DNA of 64,000 bases from Pseudomonas sp. AOB-7 (GCF_003696305.1 NZ_RFFK01000002.1:62001-126000), one strand, 5' to 3'. Positions 28,648-37,108 are shown, counted from the stretch's first letter. Notes: generated by a model not told the origin, from the letters alone. Translations and numbers: made by a program.

Positions 28648-29127
28648 ATGAGCGAGCAGTCGATTCAGGCGCGTGCGCAGCGGTTTCTCGCCGCCTTGCG
28701 TCATTGTCAGGTGCTGGGCATGCGCGTGGAGGCGGCCGACAGCCAGGGACTGACCCTGCGTCTGCCGTACAGCGCGTATATAGTCGGCAACCCGGACAGC
28801 GGCGTGATCCATGGCGGCGCCATCACCACGCTGATGGACACCACCTGCGGCATCTCCACCGTCTGCGTGCTGCCGGAGTTCGAGATCTGCCCGACTCTGG
28901 ACCTGCGCATCGACTACATGCATCCGGCCGAGCCCGGCAAGGACGTGTTCGGTTTCGCCGAGTGCTACCGGGTCACCCCCAACGTCATCTTCACCCGCGG
29001 TTACGCCTACCAGGACGATCCCGAGCAGCCCATCGCCCACGTCGTCGGCGCCTTCATGCGTATGGGCAAGGCCGTACAGGGTGGCGGCGAGCTGAAGCAG
29101 AACATCCAGCAGGGCGGTGCGGCATGA
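28648..29127 (+). CDS. Hotdog-fold thioesterase (PaaI/YigI-like)
   Basis: A 159-aa protein of the PaaI thioesterase superfamily. The hotdog core is recognisable in NPDSGVIHGGAITTLMDTTCG (catalytic region around the HGG) and CPTLDLRIDYMHPAEPGKDV. It should hydrolyse an acyl-CoA or acyl-carrier thioester of unknown identity. The ATG at 28648 is preferred over the adjacent GTG at 28645. It overlaps the next hotdog gene by 4 nt, so the two probably form a heteromeric or paired system. Confidence 0.9.
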   Translation: MSEQSIQARAQRFLAALRHCQVLGMRVEAADSQGLTLRLPYSAYIVGNPDSGVIHGGAITTLMDTTCGISTVCVLPEFEICPTLDLRIDYMHPAEPGKDVFGFAECYRVTPNVIFTRGYAYQDDPEQPIAHVVGAFMRMGKAVQGGGELKQNIQQGGAA

Positions 29128-29570
29128 GCGAACTGAACCTGGAGCAACTGGTGGCCCGCGCCCACCAGCAGAACGACTACGACCCGCTGATCAACCTGAT
29201 CCCCTACGCCAAGCTGCTCGGCATCGAGTGCCTGCGCCTGGGCGAGGACATGGTGTTTCGCCTGCCGGCCAACCGCGACTGCATCGGCAACCCGGTGCTG
29301 CCGGCGCTGCACGGCGGGGTGATCGCCGGCTTCATGGAACATGCCGCCATGCTCCATCTGCTGATGTTCATGGGCATTCCACATTTGCCGAAAATCATCG
29401 ACTTCTCGATAGATTACCTGCGCGCCGGTCATTATCGTGACACCTACGCGCAGTGCCAGGTCTGGCGCCAGGGCCGGCGGGTCGCCAACGTGGCGATCAC
29501 CGCTTGGCAGACCACCCAGACCGAGCCGATCGCCACCGCCCGCGCCCATTTCAAGGTCGACGAGCCTTAA
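29124..29570 (+). CDS. Second hotdog-fold thioesterase-like protein
   Basis: A 148-aa hotdog protein with LPALHGGVIAGFMEHAAM in place of the classic HGG-x-D segment and KIIDFSIDYLRAGHYRDTYA as the second strand. It diverges from its upstream neighbour, replacing the usual Asp/Thr after HGG by other residues, so it may act on another acyl group or be a non-catalytic partner. Translation is coupled through an ATGA overlap. Confidence 0.85.
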   Translation: MSELNLEQLVARAHQQNDYDPLINLIPYAKLLGIECLRLGEDMVFRLPANRDCIGNPVLPALHGGVIAGFMEHAAMLHLLMFMGIPHLPKIIDFSIDYLRAGHYRDTYAQCQVWRQGRRVANVAITAWQTTQTEPIATARAHFKVDEP

Positions 29571-29605
29571 CGCAGCGCGCCGCAATAACGACAAGGAACC
29601 TGTGG

Positions 29606-30853
29606 ATGGATGCGTTGCTGATAATCGGTGGCCTGCTGTTGATGCTGGCCGGTCTGGTCTGGCTGGTGATGCGGGCGTTCGCCACCAGCCTGCTGTGGGG
29701 CTGGGGCAGCCTGATCCCGCCGCTGACCCTGATCTACCTGCTACGCCACTGGTCGCGGGCGCGCAGCGCCGTGGCGCTGATCGGCCTGGGGGTGATTCCC
29801 CTGGTGGTCGGCCTGACCCTGCTGGCGGCCAAGGATGCCGAGCGCCTGGCGGCGATCATGCGCCTGGACTGGCTCAAGCCCGAGGTACAGGTGCCGGCCG
29901 AGCTGGCCATCGAGCTGCGCGGCGAGCTCAACGGCCAGCCGTTCCGCCCGCAACAGGGCGAGCTGATCGACGGCGTGCTCAGCCTGCGCGAGGGCCTGGA
30001 TTTCTTCGCCCAGCGTGAGCTGAACATCCGCCTGCCCCAGCCGGTCAGCGGCGCGCTGCGCCTCGACGTACTGCCGCAGGACGGCGGCAACCTGCCGGAG
30101 GTGGAGCTGAGTTGGCTGCTGCCGGAGCAGGACCTGCCCGAGGCGCGGCGCCTGAGCCGCGGCTATACCCTGCACCTGGATCTGCAACCGCAGGCGCCGA
30201 ACCGCCTGGTCGGCGATTTCCACCTGGTGCTGCCGCCGCGTTTCAAGACCAGCCTGAGCGGCCGCGTGGAGCTGTACAGCGACCGCCTGCGTTATGAGGA
30301 CGGCGAAGTCGACCGCCGTTTCGACTCGCGCGACACCATCGCCTATGTGCTGCACGACTACCTGCAGCGGCGTTTCGCCAGCCGCGACGTGCGCGAGCTG
30401 AAACTGCCGCCCTTTACCTTCGACGGCGACGAGCTGGAGTTGCCGGTCGAAGCCGTGATCGACGGGCGTGCCGAGCGTCTGCCGATCCGCCTGAGCAAGC
30501 GCGACCAGCAGGGCTGGGCAGTGCTTGGCGATCGCTTTCCGCCGCTGCCGACGCTGGCTGCGGCGCCGCCGGCCGCGCAGCCCGAGGCGCAGCCGGTGGA
30601 GGAGCGCCTCAGCCGACCGCTCGACCGCCGCCAGCGCTTCAGCCTGGCGCGCCTGCAGCGCAACCCCGAGCAGTACCGCAACCTCAGCATGCGCCTGAGC
30701 AAGGCCAGCGGCGGCACGGTGGAGGGGCGCTTCGTCGGCATCGACGCCGACGGCAGCATCCGCCTCAACCAGCAGCTGGGCAGCGGCGCCGGCCAGGCCA
30801 GCTTCAGCTTCAAGCCGCAGGAAATCGGCCGCCTCGAATTGCTCGAGCCCTGA
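29606..30853 (+). CDS. Uncharacterised membrane-anchored protein
   Basis: A 415-aa protein I do not recognise beyond its being common upstream of htpG in Pseudomonas, as far as I recall. It has two or three N-terminal hydrophobic segments (about 4-20, 30-48, 58-75). A large predicted beta-rich periplasmic or cytosolic region follows, with many alternating polar and hydrophobic residues (LDLQPQAPNRLVGDFHLVLP). Near the end is a strand-rich module (GTVEGRFVGIDADGSIRLN) resembling a small beta-barrel. AAGGA precedes the ATG. It follows the thioesterase pair by 35 nt. Confidence 0.75.
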   Translation: MDALLIIGGLLLMLAGLVWLVMRAFATSLLWGWGSLIPPLTLIYLLRHWSRARSAVALIGLGVIPLVVGLTLLAAKDAERLAAIMRLDWLKPEVQVPAELAIELRGELNGQPFRPQQGELIDGVLSLREGLDFFAQRELNIRLPQPVSGALRLDVLPQDGGNLPEVELSWLLPEQDLPEARRLSRGYTLHLDLQPQAPNRLVGDFHLVLPPRFKTSLSGRVELYSDRLRYEDGEVDRRFDSRDTIAYVLHDYLQRRFASRDVRELKLPPFTFDGDELELPVEAVIDGRAERLPIRLSKRDQQGWAVLGDRFPPLPTLAAAPPAAQPEAQPVEERLSRPLDRRQRFSLARLQRNPEQYRNLSMRLSKASGGTVEGRFVGIDADGSIRLNQQLGSGAGQASFSFKPQEIGRLELLEP

Positions 30854-30865
30854 TTCAGCCAAGCC

Positions 30866-30893
30866 CTTGAAATCCATCGCACTGCCCCCACCT
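30866..30893 (+). promoter_or_regulatory. Sigma-32 (heat-shock) promoter for htpG
   Basis: CTTGAAA, a 13-nt spacer, then CCCCACCT: near-perfect RpoH consensus (CTTGAAA-N13-CCCCATnT). It lies about 55 nt upstream of the htpG ATG. Confidence 0.82.
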
Positions 30894-30946
30894 GTAGGAC
30901 ATCCGCCGCGTTAGTGGCTTAGTCCTGCATGTGGAGTTAGACGACC

Positions 30947-32851
30947 ATGAGTGTGGAAACTCAAAAAGAAACCCTGGGCTTCCAGACCGAGGTGAAGCAG
31001 CTGCTGCACCTGATGATCCATTCGCTGTACTCGAACAAGGAAATCTTCCTGCGCGAGCTGATTTCCAACGCCTCCGATGCCGCCGACAAGCTGCGCTTCG
31101 AGGCGCTGGCCAAGCCCGAGCTGCTCGAAGGCGGCGATCCGCTGAAGATCCGCCTGTCCTTCGACAAGGACGCCAAGACCGTCACCCTCGAAGACAACGG
31201 CATCGGCATGAGCCGCGAGGAAGTCATCGCGCACCTGGGCACCATCGCCAAGTCCGGCACCGCCGACTTCCTCAAGAACCTCTCCGGCGACCAGAAGAAG
31301 GACTCGCACCTGATCGGTCAGTTCGGCGTGGGCTTCTATTCGGCCTTCATCGTCGCCGACAAGGTGGATGTGTTCAGCCGCCGTGCCGGCGCCCCGGCTA
31401 GCGAGGGCGTGCACTGGTCGAGCAAGGGCGAGGGCGAGTTCGAGGTCGCCACCATCGACAAGGCCGAGCGCGGTACCCGCATCGTCCTGCACCTGAAAAG
31501 CGGCGAGGAGGAGTTCGCCGACGGCTGGCGCCTGCGCAATATCGTCAAGAAGTACTCCGACCATATCGCCCTGCCCATCGAGCTGCCGAAAGAGCATTAC
31601 GGCGAAGACAAGGACAAGCCGGCCGAGCCGGAGTGGGAAACCGTCAACCGCGCCAGCGCGCTGTGGACCCGCCCGCGCAGCGAGGTCAAGGATGAGGAAT
31701 ACCAGGAGTTCTACAAGCACGTCGCCCACGACTTCGAGAACCCGCTGAGCTGGAGCCACAACAAGGTCGAGGGCAAGCTGGAATACAGCTCGCTGCTCTA
31801 CGTGCCGGGCCGCGCGCCGTTCGACCTGTACCACCGAGAAGCGCCCAAGGGCCTCAAGCTCTACGTGCAGCGCGTGTTCATCATGGACCAGGCCGACGAG
31901 TTCCTGCCGCTGTACCTGCGTTTCATCAAGGGCGTGGTGGACTCCAACGACCTGTCGCTGAACGTGTCGCGCGAGATCCTGCAGAAGGATCCGGTGATCG
32001 ACTCGATGAAGTCGGCGCTGACCAAGCGCGTGCTGGACATGCTGGAGAAGCTGGCCAAGGACAAGCCGGAGGACTACAAGACCTTCTGGAAGGCCTTCGG
32101 CCAGGTGCTCAAGGAAGGCCCGGCGGAAGACTTCGCCAACAAGGAGAAGATCGCCGGTCTGTTGCGCTTCGCCTCCACCGCAGGCGAGGGCGACGAGCAG
32201 TCGGTGTCGCTGGCCGACTACCTGGGTCGGGTCAAGGAAGGTCAGGACAAGATCTACTACCTGACCGGCGAATCCTACGCGCAGATCAAGAACAGCCCGC
32301 ACCTGGAGGTGTTCCGCAAGAAGGGCATCGAGGTGCTGCTGCTCACCGACCGCATCGACGAGTGGCTGATGAGCTACCTGACCGAGTTCGACGGCAAGCA
32401 GTTCGTCGACGTGGCCCGTGGCGACCTGGACCTGGGCAAGCTGGACTCGGAAGAGGACAAGAAGGCCCAGGAAGAAGTGGCCAAGGCCAAGGAAGGGCTG
32501 ATCGAGCGTCTGAAAGGCGCGCTGGGCGAGCAGGTCAAGGAGGTGCGCGTGTCGCATCGCCTGACCGACTCGCCGGCGATCCTCGCCATCGGCGAGCAGG
32601 ACCTAGGTCTGCAGATGCGCCAGATCCTCGAGGCCAGCGGGCAGAAGGTGCCGGAATCCAAGCCGATCTTCGAGTTCAACCCCGGCCATCCGCTGATCGA
32701 GCGTCTGGATGCCGAGGCCGACGAGGACCGCTTCGTCGACCTGTCGCACATCCTCTTCGACCAGGCCGCGCTGGCCGCCGGCGACAGCCTCAAGGATCCG
32801 GCCGCCTACGTGCAGCGCCTGAACAAGCTGCTGGTGGAGCTGTCCGCCTGA
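30947..32851 (+). CDS. htpG: Chaperone HtpG (Hsp90)
   Basis: A cytosolic ATP-dependent chaperone of 634 aa. The GHKL ATP-binding domain shows [31 protein letters not shown] and [10 protein letters not shown]; the middle domain shows the NVSREILQ client/ATP-hydrolysis segment ([13 protein letters not shown]); a C-terminal dimerisation domain follows. Full length compared with the family. A strong terminator follows, so it is monocistronic and driven by the heat-shock promoter above. Confidence 0.98.
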   Translation: MSVETQKETLGFQTEVKQLLHLMIHSLYSNKEIFLRELISNASDAADKLRFEALAKPELLEGGDPLKIRLSFDKDAKTVTLEDNGIGMSREEVIAHLGTIAKSGTADFLKNLSGDQKKDSHLIGQFGVGFYSAFIVADKVDVFSRRAGAPASEGVHWSSKGEGEFEVATIDKAERGTRIVLHLKSGEEEFADGWRLRNIVKKYSDHIALPIELPKEHYGEDKDKPAEPEWETVNRASALWTRPRSEVKDEEYQEFYKHVAHDFENPLSWSHNKVEGKLEYSSLLYVPGRAPFDLYHREAPKGLKLYVQRVFIMDQADEFLPLYLRFIKGVVDSNDLSLNVSREILQKDPVIDSMKSALTKRVLDMLEKLAKDKPEDYKTFWKAFGQVLKEGPAEDFANKEKIAGLLRFASTAGEGDEQSVSLADYLGRVKEGQDKIYYLTGESYAQIKNSPHLEVFRKKGIEVLLLTDRIDEWLMSYLTEFDGKQFVDVARGDLDLGKLDSEEDKKAQEEVAKAKEGLIERLKGALGEQVKEVRVSHRLTDSPAILAIGEQDLGLQMRQILEASGQKVPESKPIFEFNPGHPLIERLDAEADEDRFVDLSHILFDQAALAAGDSLKDPAAYVQRLNKLLVELSA

Positions 32852-32866
32852 CTGGCCAAGCAGTAG

Positions 32867-32893
32867 AAAAGCCCGCTTCGGCGGGCTTTTTTT
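32867..32893 (+). terminator. Terminator after htpG
   Basis: A stem AAAAGCCCGC / GCGGGCTTTT with a TTCG loop and a seven-T run. Confidence 0.92.
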
Positions 32894-33106
32894 ATGGTTC
32901 TGCGCATTCTTGCAGGACAAACAAGCCAGTGCCGCAGATGGCGCAAGCGCTCGCCAGGCGCTTGCCCTGGCTACTGCGGAAGGCACACTGGACCGGGCTG
33001 GGGGTACTCTGACATGTCCTGTGTCAAACCCGTGCACCCGCGGCTTGGTCATCGCCGGTTGCAGGACTATGTTTAGGGGCCAACCCTTGCGAAGGAAGGC
33101 CTCGCC

Positions 33107-33895
33107 ATGCAGAAGAAGACACTGGTTCCCCTGTTGTGCGCCGCATTCGCCGGTCTTGCCGACGCGGCTGTCGTGACCAAGACGATTGCCTACGAGATCG
33201 AAGGCGAAGCCTTCGAAGGCGTGCTGGTATACGACGACTCGGTGACCACGCCGCGTCCGGGGCTGCTCGCCGTGCCCAACTGGATGGGAGTGAACGAGGA
33301 CACCGTGGCCAAGGCCGCCCGTGCGGCGGGCGACAAGTACGTGGTGTTCGTCGCCGACATGTACGGCAAGTCGATTCGTCCGAGCAACGCCGAAGAAGCG
33401 GGTGCCGCGGCCACTGCCGTGCGCGCCGATCGCCCGCTGATGCGCAAGCGCGCCCAGGCGGCGGTCGAGGTGCTCAAGGCGCAGAGCGGTGAGGTGGCGC
33501 TGGATCTCGACAAGCTCGGCGCCATCGGCTTCTGCTTCGGTGGCGGCACGGTGCTGGAGCTCGCGCGTTCGGGCGCGCCGCTCAAGGGTTTCGTGTCCTT
33601 CCACGGCAACCTGGACACGCCCAACCCGAGTGATGCGCAGAATATCCAGGCGCCGGTGCTGGTGCTGCACGGTGCCGATGATCCGGCCGTGCCGCAGGCT
33701 CAGGTCGACGGCTTCATCGCCGAAATGAAGGCGGCAAAGACCGACTGGCAACTGGTCAGCTACGGTGGTGCGGTGCACTCGTTCACCAATCCCAAGGCCA
33801 ACGTGCCGGGACGCAACGAATATCATCCGGTGGTGGCTGCGCGGGCCTTCAAGGCGATGAACGATCTGTTCGACGAGGTCTTCGCCGAGCAGTGA
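33107..33895 (+). CDS. Exported dienelactone hydrolase family protein
   Basis: A 262-aa alpha/beta hydrolase with an N-terminal signal peptide (MQKKTLVPLLCAAFAGLADA). Nucleophile C143 in AIGFCFGGGTVLE, acid D191/D192 in LHGADDPAVPQ and base H224 in GGAVHSF form the DLH Cys-Asp-His triad. Unlike the cytosolic catabolic DLH this one is exported, so a periplasmic lactone or ester substrate is likelier than chlorocatechol breakdown. It lies between two terminators. Confidence 0.9.
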   Translation: MQKKTLVPLLCAAFAGLADAAVVTKTIAYEIEGEAFEGVLVYDDSVTTPRPGLLAVPNWMGVNEDTVAKAARAAGDKYVVFVADMYGKSIRPSNAEEAGAAATAVRADRPLMRKRAQAAVEVLKAQSGEVALDLDKLGAIGFCFGGGTVLELARSGAPLKGFVSFHGNLDTPNPSDAQNIQAPVLVLHGADDPAVPQAQVDGFIAEMKAAKTDWQLVSYGGAVHSFTNPKANVPGRNEYHPVVAARAFKAMNDLFDEVFAEQ

Positions 33896-33920
33896 CCGCG
33901 GGTATACCACGCGTTGAACG

Positions 33921-33949
33921 AAAGGCTGCGCCCAGTGGGCGCAGCCTTT
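33921..33949. terminator. Bidirectional terminator between hydrolase and DUF4394 genes
   Basis: A perfect 13-bp stem (AAAGGCTGCGCCC / GGGCGCAGCCTTT) with loop AGT, flanked by T tracts. Confidence 0.9.
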
Positions 33950-33956
33950 TTTCATC

Positions 33957-34736
33957 TTACTTCGCAGGCAGCACGGCGATATCGATGATGCCGTCCGGCA
34001 GATCGGCGATGTCGCCCAGGGTGGTCGGCTTGCCGCTGGCCAGATCGAGCTGATGCAGGGTCTTGCCGGTCAGCACGAAGGCCGTGTTGCCACCCTTGCC
34101 ATCGCTGGCGATGTCCATGGCGGCCGCCGCGAGGCCATCGGCGACCTTGCCGACCAGTTGCTGCACGCCGTCGTTCGGCGGGTTCTGCAGCATCAGGCTG
34201 GCGCTGGCCAGGTCGATGTTGTACAGCGCGGTGCTCTGCGTGCCGGCATAGGCGTTGGTGTAGGCACCGGCGACCACCTTGGGCTGCTGGCCGGCGTAGG
34301 GGCCGTCGGTGGCATAGGCGAGCTTGCCGTCCACGGCCACTTCACCGGTATCGACATTCACCCGCAGGCTGGTGCCGTCCGGGCCGAGCAGGCGCAGGCG
34401 GTCGGCCACCGGGTTGAAGTCGACCACGGCCTGGCCGCTGCCAGCCAGCGCGGTTTGCAGTTTGCTGCCCGCAGTCGCCTGACCGCTGGCGGCGTCGAGG
34501 GTGTAGAGCCGATCGGCGCCGCTCAAGGCATAGACCTGGCCGCTGGCCGGGCGCACATCCAGGCCGCGCAGGTCGCTGGCGCCGCTGACCGCCATGCTGC
34601 CGCTGACCTTGAGGCTGGCGACATCGACCTTGTACAGCGTGCCATCGGCGCTCAGTGCGAGCAGTTCGGTAGCGCTGGCGGCAACTGTGCCCAGGGTCAG
34701 CAGGCCGGCGGTGCAGAGGGTAGTGATGCGTTTCAT
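33957..34736 (-). CDS. Secreted DUF4394 protein, putative target of the adjacent ECF sigma factor
   Basis: A 259-aa protein with a signal peptide (MKRITTLCTAGLLTLGTVAAS) and a DUF4394 domain. Repeated beta-strand units (LLALSADGTLYKVDVASL, GLDVRPASGQVYALSG, RLYTLDAASGQATAG) suggest a propeller-like fold, probably periplasmic or surface exposed. Start set at 34736 with GAGGA upstream; the frame opens 9 codons earlier. A promoter element identical in spacing to that of the sigma operon lies upstream, and the leader contains hairpins. The family is of unknown function; association with ECF/anti-sigma genes is the best clue. Confidence 0.88.
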   Translation of the reverse strand: MKRITTLCTAGLLTLGTVAASATELLALSADGTLYKVDVASLKVSGSMAVSGASDLRGLDVRPASGQVYALSGADRLYTLDAASGQATAGSKLQTALAGSGQAVVDFNPVADRLRLLGPDGTSLRVNVDTGEVAVDGKLAYATDGPYAGQQPKVVAGAYTNAYAGTQSTALYNIDLASASLMLQNPPNDGVQQLVGKVADGLAAAAMDIASDGKGGNTAFVLTGKTLHQLDLASGKPTTLGDIADLPDGIIDIAVLPAK

Positions 34737-34768
34737 GTGGGTTCCTCGTGAAGGTTTCAGCATCGAGA

Positions 34769-34790
34769 CGAAACCGGCTGGCCGGTTTCG
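34769..34790. repeat. Perfect 10-bp inverted repeat in the DUF4394 leader
   Basis: CGAAACCGGC, 2 nt, GCCGGTTTCG, with a second short repeat (AGGTG...CACCT, 34792-34812) beside it. Both sit between the predicted promoter and the DUF4394 start, so they would be transcribed as leader hairpins, or could bind a regulator as DNA. Confidence 0.55.
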
Positions 34791-34818
34791 CAGGTGCCTC
34801 GACGAAACACCTGAGAGC

Positions 34819-34844
34819 TATACCCGCGAGGAATGGAGCTGGAT
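34819..34844 (-). promoter_or_regulatory. Putative ECF-sigma promoter of the DUF4394 gene
   Basis: On the minus strand: ATCC (34844-34841), 15 nt, GGGTATA (34825-34819). The same two boxes with the same 15-nt spacing precede the sigma-factor gene. It lies 82 nt upstream of the ATG. Confidence 0.65.
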
Positions 34845-34901
34845 GTCGGCGGCGGAAATTTTTTTCAAGCGGCTTGCCGACCGAGCGGCCGGCAAGGCCT
34901 A

Positions 34902-35615
34902 TCAGTTGGCGCTGGCCAGCACGGCTCGACCGATATAGAGCACCGGGCCGCTAGGGCGGTCGTAGGGCGAGCCACCGGCCGGTTCCAGCGTCAGCTCGAA
35001 CAGCTGGCCGGCCTGCACGGCGCCGATCTGTTCGGCGGGCAGGCGCAGCGGCTTGCCGGCCTCGACCAGGCCCAGCGAGCGCGGGCCTTCGGCCGGATCG
35101 ATCAGCGTCCAGAACTGCAGGGCGCGGCCTTCCGGCACCTGGTCGGCGACCAGCGGATCGAGCAGCAGCGTGCCATCGCTGCCGACCTGGATGACCCAAC
35201 CCGGCTTGGCCGCTTCACCCGGTTGCTGCAGCACCACGGTGTAGCGTTCGCCGGCGATGTCCGGACTGCGCAGGATCGGCAGCAGCACGGCGACCAGCAG
35301 GGCAGCGGCCAGTGTGGCGGCGGTCAGGCGCCAGGTCAGCAGGCTGTTCCACCAGTTGGCCAGGGCGCTCGGGCGTGGCTCATCATGCAGGCCCAGGCTG
35401 CGGCGGATACGCACCCAGAGTGCCGGCGAGGGGGCCTGGCTGGGCAGCCGGTCGCTCAGTTCGAGAAAGTGCCGCTCCCAGTCCAGGGCCATGCGCGCAG
35501 CGTCTTCGTCGTGCTCCAGCAGTTGGCGCACCTCGTCGGCCTCGGCGCCGTCGAGCAGGCCGAGCAGGTACTCGCCGATCAGGGCGCGACGTTCTTCGGG
35601 GTCGTGCGGAATCAT
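34902..35615 (-). CDS. Anti-sigma factor, RskA-like, membrane anchored
   Basis: A 237-aa protein. The N-terminal cytosolic domain (about 1-75; HDPEERRALIGEYLLGLLDG, DEVRQLLEHDEDAARMALDW) should bind the sigma factor. A single helix follows (about 93-112, LTAATLAAALLVAVLLPIL), then a periplasmic RskA-type C-terminal domain (PEGRALQFWTLIDPAEGP, QAGQLFELTLEPAGGSPYDR). It begins inside the end of the sigma gene (ATGA overlap), the usual stoichiometric coupling of a sigma/anti-sigma pair. By analogy it would be removed by regulated proteolysis in the membrane. Confidence 0.9.
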   Translation of the reverse strand: MIPHDPEERRALIGEYLLGLLDGAEADEVRQLLEHDEDAARMALDWERHFLELSDRLPSQAPSPALWVRIRRSLGLHDEPRPSALANWWNSLLTWRLTAATLAAALLVAVLLPILRSPDIAGERYTVVLQQPGEAAKPGWVIQVGSDGTLLLDPLVADQVPEGRALQFWTLIDPAEGPRSLGLVEAGKPLRLPAEQIGAVQAGQLFELTLEPAGGSPYDRPSGPVLYIGRAVLASAN

Positions 35616-36160
35616 GCTTGCAGACACTCCTGCAGCGCGCGCAGGCCGGCGCGGATACGGCCCTTGATGGTGCCCAGCGGTGTGCTCAGGCGGCTGGCGA
35701 TCTGCTCGTGGGTCAGGCCACGGTAGAAGGCCAGCAGAATCGGATGGCGGCGTGGCCTTTCCAGGCGTTGCAGGCAACTGCGCAGCAGGCGCCGCTCGGA
35801 TTGCTGCAGCGCCTGCGCCTCGGCCTGCGGGCTGTCGTCCAGCACGCGCTCGATGAAGTCATCGTCCACCTCGACCTGTCGCCCGCCGCTGCGCAGGGCG
35901 TTGAGCACGCGGTAGCGCAGGATGCTGTGCACCCAGGCGCGACCGCTGCCCAGTTCGCGTCGATAACGCGCGGCGTGTTGCCAGATGCGCACGAAGGCAT
36001 CATGTAGGCAATCCTCGGCTATATCGCGGCGGCCCAGCATGCTGATAGCCAGGCCGAGCAGTTGCCCGGCCTCCTGTCGGTAGAGCGCCTGGAAGGCGCG
36101 CTCGTCGCCGCGCGCGCAGGCTTCCAGGGTGCTGTCGTAGTCGAAGTCGCGATCCGCCAT
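35612..36160 (-). CDS. ECF sigma factor, SigK/RpoE-like
   Basis: An RNA polymerase sigma factor of 182 aa with region 2 (YRQEAGQLLGLAISMLGRRD, EDCLHDAFVRIWQHA) and region 4 (LAFYRGLTHEQIASRLSTP, TIKGRIRAGLRALQ). Cysteines C129 (RRLLRSCLQRL) and C179 (ALQECLQA) are 50 residues apart, the same spacing as the redox disulfide reported for M. tuberculosis SigK, as I recall. It heads a two-gene operon with its anti-sigma factor and probably transcribes that operon and the DUF4394 gene through the shared promoter element. Confidence 0.92.
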   Translation of the reverse strand: MADRDFDYDSTLEACARGDERAFQALYRQEAGQLLGLAISMLGRRDIAEDCLHDAFVRIWQHAARYRRELGSGRAWVHSILRYRVLNALRSGGRQVEVDDDFIERVLDDSPQAEAQALQQSERRLLRSCLQRLERPRRHPILLAFYRGLTHEQIASRLSTPLGTIKGRIRAGLRALQECLQA

Positions 36161-36197
36161 GGGTCATCCGTTGGCCTGGTTCAATCCGCCCGAAGCT

Positions 36198-36223
36198 TAT
36201 ACCCGCCGGCGGCGTCAGCGGAT
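36198..36223 (-). promoter_or_regulatory. Putative autoregulated ECF-sigma promoter of the sigma/anti-sigma operon
   Basis: On the minus strand: ATCC (36223-36220), 15 nt, GGGTATA (36204-36198), 37 nt upstream of the sigma-factor ATG. The element is shared exactly with the DUF4394 promoter. Confidence 0.65.
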
Positions 36224-36247
36224 CACGCGAGTGCAACAAAAAGCTGC

Positions 36248-37108
36248 TCAGCGCGGCAGTTCGATGCGCCGGGTCTCGCCAGGCACCTGCGGCCAGTCGC
36301 CCGCGGCCCAGCGCTGGCGGGCCTGGTCGATCAGCTCGGGGGTGCTGGCGACGAAGTTCCAGTTCATTCGCCGCGGCCCCAGCGGTTCGCCGCCGATCAG
36401 CGCCAGGTGGCACTCGCTGCAGGCGCTGAGGGTCGGGCTGGCGCCTTCCTCCAGCACGGCCAGGCTATGAAGGGGCAGGGCCGTGCCGTCCAGGTCGGCT
36501 TCGCCGTCGATCAGGTACAGCGCCCGCTCGCGGTGCTCGGCCGTTATCGCCAGGCTGGCGCCGGCGGCCAGCTTGAGTTCGGCGTAGAGGGTCGGCGAAC
36601 GCACCGGCACCGGCGACTCGAGGCAGAAGCCGCTGCCGGCGATCAGGGTGATCTGCACGCCCAGGCTGTCGCTGCGCGGCAGCGTGCTGGCCGGGTGGTG
36701 GCTGTAGGCCGGCTCGCCGTTCTCCTCGGCTGTCGGCAGCGCCAGCCACACCTGCAGGCCGTGCAGGCGCTTGGCCTGCCCAAGCAGCTGCGGCGGGGTG
36801 CGCTCGACGTGGGCGACGCCGCGGCCGGCGGTCATCCAGCTGACGTCGCCGGGGCCGACCAGCTGATCCGAACCGAGGCTGTCCTTGTGCTGCAACTGGC
36901 CCTCGAACAGGTAGGTGAGGGTGGACAGGCCGATATGCGGGTGCTGGGCGATGTCCATGCCGCTGCCGGCCGGGTAGGGCTGCGCCAGTATATGGTCGAA
37001 GAACACGAAGGGGCCGACGCTGCGGCACTGCGCCGAGGGCAGCGGGCGCAGGATCGGCTGGCCGGCGATATCCTCGGCGCGCGGGCGGATCAGCAGCAGG
37101 TCGCTCAT
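36248..37108 (-). CDS. Pirin family protein
   Basis: A 286-aa bicupin. The N-terminal pirin cupin has FVFFDHILAQ, the metal-binding HPHIGLSTLTYLFEG and HKDSLGS, and WMTAGRGVAHVERT; a C-terminal pirin domain follows (ALYLIDGEADLDG). Members bind iron and some act as quercetinases or regulators; function here is unknown. Start chosen at 37108 (MSDLLLIRP) with CGGAG upstream. Its ATG overlaps the stop of the OsmC-like gene, so the two form an operon. Confidence 0.9.
   Translation of the reverse strand: MSDLLLIRPRAEDIAGQPILRPLPSAQCRSVGPFVFFDHILAQPYPAGSGMDIAQHPHIGLSTLTYLFEGQLQHKDSLGSDQLVGPGDVSWMTAGRGVAHVERTPPQLLGQAKRLHGLQVWLALPTAEENGEPAYSHHPASTLPRSDSLGVQITLIAGSGFCLESPVPVRSPTLYAELKLAAGASLAITAEHRERALYLIDGEADLDGTALPLHSLAVLEEGASPTLSACSECHLALIGGEPLGPRRMNWNFVASTPELIDQARQRWAAGDWPQVPGETRRIELPR

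Noticed and set aside
34753..34805. PsrA-type operator (GAAAC-N4-GTTTC) in the DUF4394 leader
   Set aside because: GAAAC and GTTTC are present but separated by 10 nt instead of 4, so the PsrA motif does not fit.
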